Origin: Sabellastarte sp. h YS-2021
Lineage: Eukaryota > Annelida > Polychaeta > Sabellida > Sabellidae
Length of the DNA: 64,000 nt
Direction of reading: 5' to 3'
Assembly (NCBI GenBank): GCA_964017235.1
Contig: OZ024934.1
Span: forward strand, 85,030,706 to 85,094,705
Under the pieces are notes generated by a model. That model had not been told where the DNA came from, did not search any database, and saw nothing but the letters and a program-made list of their open reading frames with translations. The translations under genes were made by a program, and so were the position numbers. Positions within the stretch are counted from its first letter, which is position 1, and every line of letters starts with the position of its first letter. This document shows positions 1 through 10,910 of the stretch, piece after piece.

Positions 1-681
1 ACCGGTTTTAAAATTACATCTGATATAACAGTACCTATAGTTTGGCAATATTGGCTTCAGCTGGCCCCATATTCGCTTCTGTGGGGCTGCATTAAGATAT
101 ACTTAAATTTGGCAAAGTAAGACAATTTTAAGGCTGAAAACCATATTGTTTGCTAGAGCTGGCGCCACTAAATGAGATTCCACAAGAATATTCCTTAAGA
201 AATACATAACTGGTCCAAAATACATGTATTGGAAGTGCAGGTATCGATGGGGTGATCATATGGCACATCAGTCCAAAACCCCACTTAAACTTCATCAATC
301 TGGCTCAGATTTTCACAGGAAACTCAGTTCATATCACACATTGATATTGTATTGGCTTAACTTATTCAGGAAACCAATTAAAAATTTCAATTTTCTGGGG
401 TTTGGGGCCAGGCTCGGCCCCCCTCAAATTAGGAAATATCAGTTATATCCTAATACAACCAATCTGAAGCTCTTCTTGAATTTTGCATATGTTTTAACAA
501 TAATTGAGGATATATTAGGCCCATTTGGAGCATTACATCTCTAAAAAAAATTATTTCACCCATATAGTGCTGTAAAAATGGTCAAAAATACATGTAAATT
601 ACACCAAACAAGTACCAAATGTTGGTCTATAATGCTGAAATTTGGCCAGAATATAACGTGGCACATACTAAATCTGACTGA
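1..681 (+). repeat. Reference satellite monomer (monomer 1)
   Basis: This is the first complete monomer, 681 bp long because its poly(A) tract (543-550) has eight A. It carries short perfect palindromes that recur in nearly every copy: TGGCGCCA (160-167), GAATATTC (186-193), ATACATGTAT (220-229) and, at the junction with the next monomer, AACCGGTT (681-688). Near 246 it reads GATGGGG where most monomers have GAGGGGG, a variant shared with the monomers starting at 4092, 8865, 11593 and 12957. No coding, promoter or RNA gene signal stands out. The choice of start is arbitrary because the array is continuous. Confidence 0.95.
161..517 (+). repeat. Half-unit A of the monomer (diverged ~340 bp sub-repeat)
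   Basis: This segment shares colinear blocks with the following half-unit (518-841). GGTCCAAAATACATGT (212-227) matches GGTCAAAAATACATGT (580-595) with one mismatch. TGGCACAT at 261 recurs at 659, and TATTGGCTT at 350 recurs at 730. The stretch ending in the G run at 397-400 resembles the one ending in the G run near 764-767. The GGCGCCA block at 161 resembles GGCCCAT at 518. The offsets are 357, 368, 398, 380 and about 369, in the same order. This half is 357 bp and is the longer one. The homology is old and broken by indels, so it is visible only as blocks. Confidence 0.6.
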
Positions 682-841
682 ACCGGTTTTAAAATTACAT
701 CTGATATAACAGTACCTATAGGTTGGCAATATTGGCTTCAGCTGGCCCCAAATTCCCTTCTGTGGGGCTGCATTAAGATATACTTAAATTTGGCAAAGTA
801 AGACAATTTTAAGGCTGAAAACCATATTGTTTGCTAGGGCT
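518..841 (+). repeat. Half-unit B of the monomer (diverged ~340 bp sub-repeat)
   Basis: This is the 324 bp partner of half-unit A and spans the boundary between monomers 1 and 2. It carries the second ATACATGT (588-595), the second TGGCACAT (659-666), the AACCGGTT palindrome and the variable poly(A) tract at 543-550. Together the two halves make one 681 bp period, so the present monomer probably arose by duplication of an ancestral unit of about 340 bp, followed by divergence and amplification as a dimer. The exact halves depend on the alignment chosen. Confidence 0.6.
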
Positions 842-3800
842 GGCGCCACTAAATGAGATTCCACAAGAATATTCCTTAAGAAATACATAACTGGTCCAAA
901 ATACATGTATTGGAAGTGCAGGTATCGAGGGGGTGATCATATGGCACATCAATCCAAAACCCCACTTAAACTTCATCAATCTGGCTCAGATTTTCACAGG
1001 AAACTCAGTTCATATCACACATTGATATTGTATTGGCTTGACTTACTCAGGAAACCAATAAAAATTTTCAATTTTCCGGGGTTTGGGGCCAGGCTCAGCC
1101 CCCCTCAAATTAGGAAATATCAGGTATATCCTAATACAACCAATCTGAAGCTCTTCTTGATTTTTGCATATGTTTTAACAATAATTGAGGATATATTAGG
1201 CCCATTTGGAGCATTATATCTCTGAAAATAAATTATTTCACCCATATAGTGCTGTAAAAATGGTCAAAAATACATGTAAATTACACCAAACCAGTACCAA
1301 ATGTTGGTCTATAATGCTGAAATTTGGCCAGAATATAAGGTGGCACATACTAAATCTGACTGAACCGGTTTTAAAATTACATCTGATATAACAGTACCTA
1401 TAGTTTGGCAATATTGGCTTCAGCTGGCCCCAAATTCGCTTCTGTGGGGGTGCATTAAGATATACTTAAATTTGGCAAAGTAAGACAATTTTAAGGCTGA
1501 AAACCATATTGTTTGCTAGAGCTGGCGCCACTAAATGAGATTCCACAAGAATATTCCTTAAGAAATACATAACTGGTCCAAAATACATGTATTGGAAGTG
1601 CAGGTATCGAGGGGGTGATCATATGGCACATCAGTCCAAAACCCCACTTAAACTTCATCAATCTGGCTCAGATTTTCACAGGAAACTCAGTTCATATCAC
1701 ACATTGATATTGTATTGGCTTGACTTATTCAGGAAACCAATTAAAAATTTCAATTTTCCGGGGTTTGGGGCCAGGCTCAGCCCCCCTCAAATTAGGAAAT
1801 ATCAGTTATATCCTAATACAACCAATCTGAAGCTCTTCTTTAATGTTGCATATGTTTTAACAATAATTGAGGATATATTAGACCCATTTGGAGCATTCCA
1901 TCTCTAAAAGTAAATTATTTCACCCATATAGTGCTGTAAAAATGGTCAAAAATACATGTAAATTACACCAAACCAGTACCAAATGTTGGTCTATAATGCT
2001 AAAATTTGGCCAGAATATAAGGTGGCACATACTAAATCTGACTGAACTGGTTTTAAAATTACATCTGATATAACAGTACCTATAGTTTGGCAATATTGGC
2101 TTCAGCTGGCCCCAAATTCCCTTCTGTGGGGCTGCATTAAGATATACTTAAATTTGGCAAAGTAAGACAATTTTAAGGCTGAAAACCATATTGTTTGCTA
2201 GGGCTGGCGCCACTAAATGAGATTCCACAAGAATATTCCTTAAGAAATACATAACTGGTCCAAAATACATGTATTGGAAGTGCAGGTATCGAGGGGGTGA
2301 TCATATGGCACATCAGTCCAAAACCCCACTTAAACTTCATCAATCTGGCTCAGATTTTCACAGGAAACTCAGTTCATATCACACATTGATATTGTATTGG
2401 CTTGACTTACTCAGGAAACCAATTAAAATTTTCAATTTTCCGGGGTTTGGGGCCAGGCTCAGCCCCCCTCAAATTAGGAAATATCAGGTATATCCTAATA
2501 CAACCAATCTGAAGCTCTTCTTGATTTTTGCATATGTTTTAACAATAATTGAGGATATATTAGGCCCATTTGGAGCATTATATCTCTGAAAATAAATTAT
2601 TTCACCCATATAGTGCTGTAAAAATGGTCAAAAATACATGTAAATTACACCAAACCAGTACCAAATGTTGGTCTATAATGCTGAAATTTGGCCAGAATAT
2701 AAGGTGGCACATACTAAATCTGACTGAACCGGTTTTAAAATTACATCTGATATAACAGTACCTATAGTTTGGCAATATTGGCTTCAGCTGGCCCCAAATT
2801 CGCTTCTGTGGGGGTGCATTAAGATATACTTAAATTTGGCAAAGTAAGACAATTTTAAGGCTGAAAACCATATTGTTTGCTAGAGCTGGCGCCACTAAAT
2901 GAGATTCCACAAGAATATTCCTTAAGAAATACATAACTGGTCCAAAATACATGTATTGGAAGTGCAGGTATCGAGGGGGTGATCATATGGCACATCAGTC
3001 CAAAACCCCACTTAAACTTCATCAATCTGGCTCAGATTTTCACAGGAAACTCAGTTCATATCACACATTGATATTGTATTGGCTTGACTTATTCAGGAAA
3101 CCAATTAAAAATTTCAATTTTCCGGGGTTTGGGGCCAGGCTCAGCCCCCCTCAAATTAGGAAATATCAGTTATATCCTAATACAACCAATCTGAAGCTCT
3201 TCTTTAATGTTGCATATGTTTTAACAATAATTGAGGATATATTAGACCCATTTGGAGCATTCCATCTCTAAAAGTAAATTATTTCACCCATATAGTGCTG
3301 TAAAAATGGTCAAAAATACATGTAAATTACACCAAACCAGTATCAAATGTTGGTCTATAATGCTAAAATTTGGCCAGAATATAAGGTGGCACATACTAAA
3401 TCTGACTGAACCGGTTTTAAAATTACATCTGATATAACAGTACCTATAGTTTGGCAATATTGGCTTCAGCTGGCCCCAAATTCCCTTCTGTGGGGCTGCA
3501 TTAAGATATACTTAAATTTGGCAAAGTAAGACAATTTTAAGGCTGAAAACCATATTGTTTGCTAGGGCTGGCGCCACTAAATGAGATTCCACAAGAATAT
3601 TCCTTAAGAAATACATAACTGGTCCAAAATACATGTATTGGAAGTGCAGGTATCGAGGGGGTGATCATATGGCACATCAGTCCAAAACCCCACTTAAACT
3701 TCATCAATCTGGCTCAGATTTTCACATGAATCTCAGTTCATATCACACATTGATATTGTATTGGCTTGACTTACTCAGGAAACCAATTAAAATTTTCAAT

Positions 3801-4091
3801 TTTCCGGGGTTTGGGGCCAGGCTCAGCCCCCCTCAAATTAGGAAATATCAGGTATATCCTAATACAACCAATCTGAAGCTCTTCTTGAATTTTGCATATG
3901 TTTTAACAATAATTGAGGATATATTAGGCCCATTTGGAGCATTACATCTGTGAAAATAAATTATTTCACCCATATAGTGCTGTAAAAATGGTCAAAAATA
4001 CATGTAAATTACACCAAACCAGTACCAAATGTTGGTCTATAATGCTGAAATTTGGCCAGAATATAAGGTGGCACATACTAAATCTGACTGA

Positions 4092-7000
4092 ACCGGTTTT
4101 AAAATTACATCTGATATAACAGTACCTATAGTTTGGCAATATTGGCTTCAGCTGGCCCCATATTCGCTTCTGTGGGGCTGCATTAAGATATACTTAAATT
4201 TGGCAAAGTAAGACAATTTTAAGGCTGAAAACCATATTGTTTGCTAGAGCTGGCGCCACTAAATGAGATTCCACAAGAATATTCCTTAAGAAATACATAA
4301 CTGGTCCAAAATACATGTATTGGAAGTGCAGGTATCGATGGGGTGATCATATGGCACATCAGTCCAAAACCCCACTTAAACTTCATCAATCTGGCTCAGA
4401 TTTTCACAGGAAACTCAGTTCATATCACACATTGATATTGTATTGGCTTAACTTATTCAGGAAACCAATTAAAAATTTCAATTTTCTGGGGTTTGGGGCC
4501 AGGCTCGGCCCCCCTCAAATTAGGAAATATCAGTTATATCCTAATACAACCAATCTGAAGCTCTTCTTGAATTTTGCATATGTTTTAACAATAATTGAGG
4601 ATATATTAGGCCCATTTGGAGCATTACATCTCTAAAAAAAATTATTTCACCCATATAGTGCTGTAAAAATGGTCAAAAATACATGTAAATTACACCAAAC
4701 AAGTACCAAATGTTGGTCTATAATGCTGAAATTTGGCCAGAATATAAGGTGGCACATACTAAATCTGACTGAACCGGTTTTAAAATTACATCTGATATAA
4801 CAGTACCTATAGGTTGGCAATATTGGCTTCAGCTGGCCCCAAATTCCCTTCTGTGGGGCTGCATTAAGATATACTTAAATTTGGCAAAGTAAGACAATTT
4901 TAAGGCTGAAAACCATATTGTTTGCTAGGGCTGGCGCCACTAAATGAGATTCCACAAGAATATTCCTTAAGAAATACATAACTGGTCCAAAATACATGTA
5001 TTGGAAGTGCAGGTATCGAGGGGGTGATCATATGGCACATCAATCCAAAACCCCACTTAAACTTCATCAATCTGGCTCAGATTTTCACAGGAAACTCAGT
5101 TCATATCACACATTGATATTGTATTGGCTTGACTTACTCAGGAAACCAATAAAAATTTTCAATTTTCCGGGGTTTGGGGCCAGGCTCAGCCCCCCTCAAA
5201 TTAGGAAATATCAGGTATATCCTAATACAACCAATCTGAAGCTCTTCTTGATTTTTGCATATGTTTTAACAATAATTGAGGATATATTAGGCCCATTTGG
5301 AGCATTATATCTCTGAAAATAAATTATTTCACCCATATAGTGCTGTAAAAATGGTCAAAAATACATGTAAATTACACCAAACCAGTACCAAATGTTGGTC
5401 TATAATGCTGAAATTTGGCCAGAATATAAGGTGGCACATACTAAATCTGACTGAACCGGTTTTAAAATTACATCTGATATAACAGTACCTATAGTTTGGC
5501 AATATTGGCTTCAGCTGGCCCCAAATTCGCTTCTGTGGGGCTGCATTAAGATATACTTAAATTTGGCAAAGTAAGACAATTTTAAGGCTGAAAACCATAT
5601 TGTTTGCTAGAGCTGGCGCCACTAAATGAGATTCCACAAGAATATTCCTTAAGAAATACATAACTGGTCCAAAATACATGTATTGGAAGTGCAGGTATCG
5701 AGGGGGTGATCATATGGCACATCAGTCCAAAACCCCACTTAAACTTCATCAATCTGGCTCAGATTTTCACAGGAAACTCAGTTCATATCACACATTGATA
5801 TTGTATTGGCTTGACTTATTCAGGAAACCAATTAAAAATTTCAATTTTCCGGGGTTTGGGGCCAGGCTCAGCCCCCCTCAAATTAGGAAATATCAGTTAT
5901 ATCCTAATACAACCAATCTGAAGCTCTTCTTTAATGTTGCATATGTTTTAACAATAATTGAGGATATATTAGACCCATTTGGAGCATTCCATCTCTAAAA
6001 GTAAATTATTTCACCCATATAGTGCTGTAAAAATGGTCAAAAATACATGTAAATTACACCAAACCAGTACCAAATGTTGGTCTATAATGCTAAAATTTGG
6101 CCAGAATATAAGGTGGCACATACTAAATCTGACTGAACTGGTTTTAAAATTACATCTGATATAACAGTACCTATAGTTTGGCAATATTGGCTTCAGCTGG
6201 CCCCAAATTCCCTTCTGTGGGGCTGTATTAAGATATACTTAAATTTGGCAAAGTAAGACAATTTTAAGGCTGAAAACCATATTGTTTGCTAGGGCTGGCG
6301 CCACTAAATGAGATTCCACAAGAATATTCCTTAAGAAATACATAACTGGTCCAAAATACATGTATTGGAAGTGCAGGTATCGAGGGGGTGATCATATGGC
6401 ACATCAGTCCAAAACCCCACTTAAACTTCATCAATCTGGCTCAGATTTTCACAGGAAACTCAGTTCATATCACACATTGATATTGTATTGGCTTGACTTA
6501 CTCAGGAAACCAATAAAAATTTTCAATTTTCCAGGGTTTGGGGCCAGGCTCAGCCCCCCTCAAATTAGGAAATATCAGGTATATCCTAATACAACCAATC
6601 TGAAGCTCTTCTTGATTTTTGCATATGTTTTAACAATAATTGAGGATATATTAGGCCCATTTGGAGCATTATATCTCTGAAAATAAATTATTTCACCCAT
6701 ATAGTGCTGTAAAAATGGTCAAAAATACATGTAAATTACACCAAACCAGTACCAAATGTTGGTCTATAATGCTGAAATTTGGCCAGAATATAAGGTGGCA
6801 CATACTAAATCTGACTGAACCGGTTTTAAAATTACATCTGATATAACAGTACCTATAGTTTGGCAATATTGGCTTCAGCTGGCCCCAAATTCGCTTCTGT
6901 GGGGGTGCATTAAGATATACTTAAATTTGGCAAAGTAAGACAATTTTAAGGCTGAAAACCATATTGTTTGCTAGAGCTGGCGCCACTAAATGAGATTCCA

Positions 7001-8182
7001 CAAGAATATTCCTTAAGAAATACATAACTGGTCCAAAATACATGTATTGGAAGTGCAGGTATCGAGGGGGTGATCATATGGCACATCAGTCCAAAACCCC
7101 ACTTAAACTTCATCAATCTGGCTCAGATTTTCACAGGAAACTCAGTTCATATCACACATTGATATTGTATTGGCTTGACTTATTCAGGAAACCAATTAAA
7201 AATTTCAATTTTGCGGGGTTTGGGGCCAGGCTCAGCCCCCCTCAAATTAGGAAATATCAGGTATATCCTAATACAACCAATCTGAAGCTCTTCTTTAATG
7301 TTGCATATGTTTTAACAATAATTGAGGATATATTAGACCCATTTGGAGCATTACATCTCTAAAAGTAAATTATTTCACCCATATAGTGCTGTAAAAATGG
7401 TCAAAAATACATGTAAATTACACCAAACCAGTACCAAATGTTGGTCTATAATGCTAAAATTTGGCCAGAATATAAGGTGGCACATACTAAATCTGACTGA
7501 ACCGGTTTTAAAATTACATCTGATATAACAGTACCTATAGTTTGGCAATATTGGCTTCAGCTGGCCCCAAATTCCCTTCTGTGGGGCTGCATTAAGATAT
7601 ACTTAAATTTGGCAAAGTAAGACAATTTTAAGGCTGAAAACCATATTGTTTGCTAGGGCTGGCGCCACTAAATGAGATTCCACAAGAATATTCCTTAAGA
7701 AATACATAACTGGTCCAAAATACATGTATTAGAAGTGCAGGTATCGAGGGGGTGATCATATGGCACATCAGTCCAAAACCCCACTTAAACTTCATCAATC
7801 TGGCTCAGATTTTCACAGGAAACTCAGTTCATATCACACATTGATATTGTATTGGCTTGACTTACTCAGGAAACCAATTAAAATTTTCAATTTTCCGGGG
7901 TTTGGGGCCAGGCTCAGCCCCCCTCAAATTAGGAAATATCAGGTATATCCTAATACAACCAATCTGAAGCTCTTCTTGAATTTTGCATATGTTTTAACAA
8001 TAATTGAGGATATATTAGGCCCATTTGGAGCATTACATCTGTGAAAATAAATTATTTCACCCATATAGTGCTGTAAAAATGGTCAAAAATACATGTAAAT
8101 TACACCAAACCAGTACCAAATGTTGGTCTATAATGCTGAAATTTGGCCAGAATATAAGGTGGCACATACTAAATCTGACTGA
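4092..8182 (+). repeat. Six-monomer higher-order repeat, second copy
   Basis: Monomers 7-12 repeat the order of monomers 1-6 at an offset of 4091 bp, keeping the alternating dimer pattern. The last monomer carries a private TATTAG near 7728 in place of TATTGG. That variant recurs 8.87 kb downstream (near 16594) and ties this block to the one at 10911-17730. Confidence 0.75.
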
Positions 8183-9546
8183 ACCGGTTTTAAAATTACA
8201 TCTGATATAACAGTACCTATAGTTTGGCAATATTGGCTTCAGCTGGCCCCAAATTCGCTTCTGTGGGGGTGCATTAAGATATACTTAAATTTGGCAAAGT
8301 AAGACAATTTTAAGGCTGAAAACCATATTGTTTGCTAGAGCTGGCGCCACTAAATGAGATTCCACAAGAATATTCCTTAAGAAATACATAACTGGTCCAA
8401 AATACATGTATTGGAAGTGCAGGTATCGAGGGGGTGATCATATGGCACATCAGTCCAAAACCCCACTTAAACTTCATCAATCTGGCTCAGATTTTCACAG
8501 GAAACTCAGTTCATATCACACATTGATATTGTATTGGCTTGACTTATTCAGGAAACCAATTAAAAATTTCAATTTTCCGGGGTTTGGGGCCAGGCTCAGC
8601 CCCCCTGAAATTAGGAAATATCAGTTATATCCTAATACAACCAATCTGAAGCTCTTCTTTAATGTTGCATATGTTTTAACAATAATTGAGGATATATTAG
8701 ACCCATTTGGAGCATTACATCTCTAAAAGTAAATTATTTCACCCATATAGTGCTGTAAAAATGGTCAAAAATACATGTAAATTACACCAAACCAGTACCA
8801 AATGTTGGTCTATAATGCTAAAATTTGGCCAGAATATAAGGTGGCACATACTAAATCTGACTGAACCGGTTTTAAAATTACATCTGATATAACAGTACCT
8901 ATAGTTTGGCAATATTGGCTTCAGCTGGCCCCAAATTCGCTTCTGTGGGCCTGCATTAAGATATACTTAACTTTGGCAAAGTAAGACAATTTTAAGGCTG
9001 AAAACCATATTGTTTGCTAGGGCTGGCGCCACTAAATGAGATTCCACAAGAATATTCCTTAAGAAATACATAACTGGTCCAAAATACATGTATTGGAAGT
9101 GCAGGTATCGATGGGGTGATCATATGGCACATCAGTCCAAAACCCCACTTAAACTTCATCAATCTGGCTCAGATTTTCACAGGAAACTCAGTTCATATCA
9201 CACATTGATATTGTATTGGCTTAACTTATTCAGGAAACCAATTAAAAATTTCAATTTTCTGGGGTTTGGGGCCAGGCTCGGCCCCCCTCAAATTAGGAAA
9301 TATCAGTTATATCCTAATACAACCAATCTGAAGCTCTTCTTTAATTTTGCATATGTTTTAACAATAATTGAGGATATATTAGGCCCATTTGGAGCATTAC
9401 ATCTCTAAAAAAAAATTATTTCACCCATATAGTGCTGTAAAAATGGTCAAAAATACATGTAAATTACACCAAACAAGTACCAAATGTTGGTCTATAATGC
9501 TGAAATTTGGCCAGAATATAACGTGGCACATACTAAATCTGAGTGA
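8183..9546 (+). repeat. Dimer duplication at 8.2-10.9 kb, first copy
   Basis: This 1364 bp two-monomer block is repeated immediately downstream. Diagnostic variants: CCCCCCTGAAATT (G at 8607), GTGGGCCTGC near 8947 and TTAACTTTGG near 8968, each recurring 1364 bp later. The second monomer (8865-9546) is of the GATGGGG type; its counterpart in the next copy is not. Confidence 0.85.
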
Positions 9547-10910
9547 ACCGGTTTTAAAATTACATCTGATATAACAGTACCTATAGGTTGGCAATATTGG
9601 CTTCAGCTGGCCCCAAATTCCCTTCTGTGGGGCTGCATTAAGATATACTTAAATTTGGCAAAGTAAGACAATTTTAAGGCTGAAAACCATATTGTTTGCT
9701 AGGGCTGGCGCCACTAAATGAGATTCCACAAGAATATTCCTTAAGAAATACATAACTGGTCCAAAATACATGTATTGGAAGTGCAGGTATCGAGGGGGTG
9801 ATCATATGGCACATCAGTCCAAAACCCCACTTAAACTTCATCAATCTGGCTCAGATTTTCACAGGAAACTCAGTTCATATCACACATTGATATTGTATTG
9901 GCTTGACTTATTCAGGAAACCAATTAAAAATTTCAATTTTCCGGGGTTTGGGGCCAGGCTCAGCCCCCCTGAAATTAGGAAATATCAGTTATATCCTAAT
10001 ACAACCAATCTGAAGCTCTTCTTTAATGTTGCATATGTTTTAACAATAATTGAGGATATATTAGACCCATTTGGAGCATTACATCTCTAAAAGTAAATTA
10101 TTTCACCCATATAGTGCTGTAAAAATGGTCAAAAATACATGTAAATTACACCAAACCAGTACCAAATGTTGGTCTATAATGCTAAAATTTGGCCAGAATA
10201 TAAGGTGGCACATACTAAATCTGACTGAACCGGTTTTAAAATTACATCTGATATAACAGTACCTATAGTTTGGCAATATTGGCTTCAGCTGGCCCCAAAT
10301 TCGCTTCTGTGGGCCTGCATTAAGATATACTTAACTTTGGCAAAGTAAGACAATTTTAAGGCTGAAAACCATATTGTTTGCTAGGGCTGGCGCCACTAAA
10401 TGAGATTCCACAAGAATATTCCTTAAGAAATACATAACTGGTCCAAAATACATGTATTGGAAGTACAGGTATCGAGGGGGTGATCATATGGCACATCAGT
10501 CCAAAACCCCACTTAAACTTCATCAATCTGGCTCAGATTTTCACAGGAAACTCAGTTCATATCACACATTGATATTGTATTGGCTTGACTTACTCAGGAA
10601 ACCAATTAAAATTTTCAATTTTCCGGGGTTTAGGCCCAGGCTCAGCCCCCCTCAAATTAGGAAATATCAGGTATATCCTAATACAACCAATCTGAAGCTC
10701 TTCTTTAATGTTGCATATGTTTTAACAATAATTGAGGATATATTAGACCCATTTGGAGCACTACATCTCTAAAAGTAAATTATTTCACCCATATAGTGCT
10801 GTAAAAATGGTCAAAAATACATGTAAATTACACCAAACCAGTACCAAATGTTGGTCTATAATGCTAAAATTTGGCCAGAATATAAGGTGGCACATACTAA
10901 ATCTGACTGA
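9547..10910 (+). repeat. Dimer duplication at 8.2-10.9 kb, second copy
   Basis: It carries CCCCCCTGAAATT (G at 9971), GTGGGCCTGC near 10311 and TTAACTTTGG near 10332, all 1364 bp from their first-copy partners. Its second monomer has private changes (AAGTACAGG near 10463, GTTTAGGCCCAGG near 10628). Confidence 0.85.

Larger units (their letters stand above)
1..4091 (+). repeat. Six-monomer higher-order repeat, first copy
   Basis: Monomers 1-6 alternate between two types, recognised by TTATTCAGG (odd) versus TTACTCAGG (even). The same order recurs 4091 bp downstream. Shared markers include GATGGGG in the first monomer, CACATCAATCC in the second (near 949 and 5040) and GAACTGG at the end of the third (near 2045 and 6136). 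The copies are not identical: for example AACGTGG near 656 is AAGGTGG downstream, and CACATGAATC near 3725 is not repeated in the second copy. This duplication is therefore older than those at 28-36 kb and 55-64 kb, or has been patched by conversion. Confidence 0.75.

Noticed and set aside
224-544. Repeated 106-codon and 61-codon plus-strand open frames as protein genes
   Set aside because: They recur once per monomer as part of the satellite. Changes between copies are mostly amino-acid-changing, several copies carry stops (near 7730, 16596, 43909, 45272) or frameshifts (near 50053, 51416, 59120), and no domain or motif is recognisable.
1220-1240. AATAAA polyadenylation signals in monomers with GAAAATAAATT or CCAATAAAAA
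   Set aside because: Such hexamers are expected by chance in AT-rich DNA, are missing from many monomers, and follow no supported gene.
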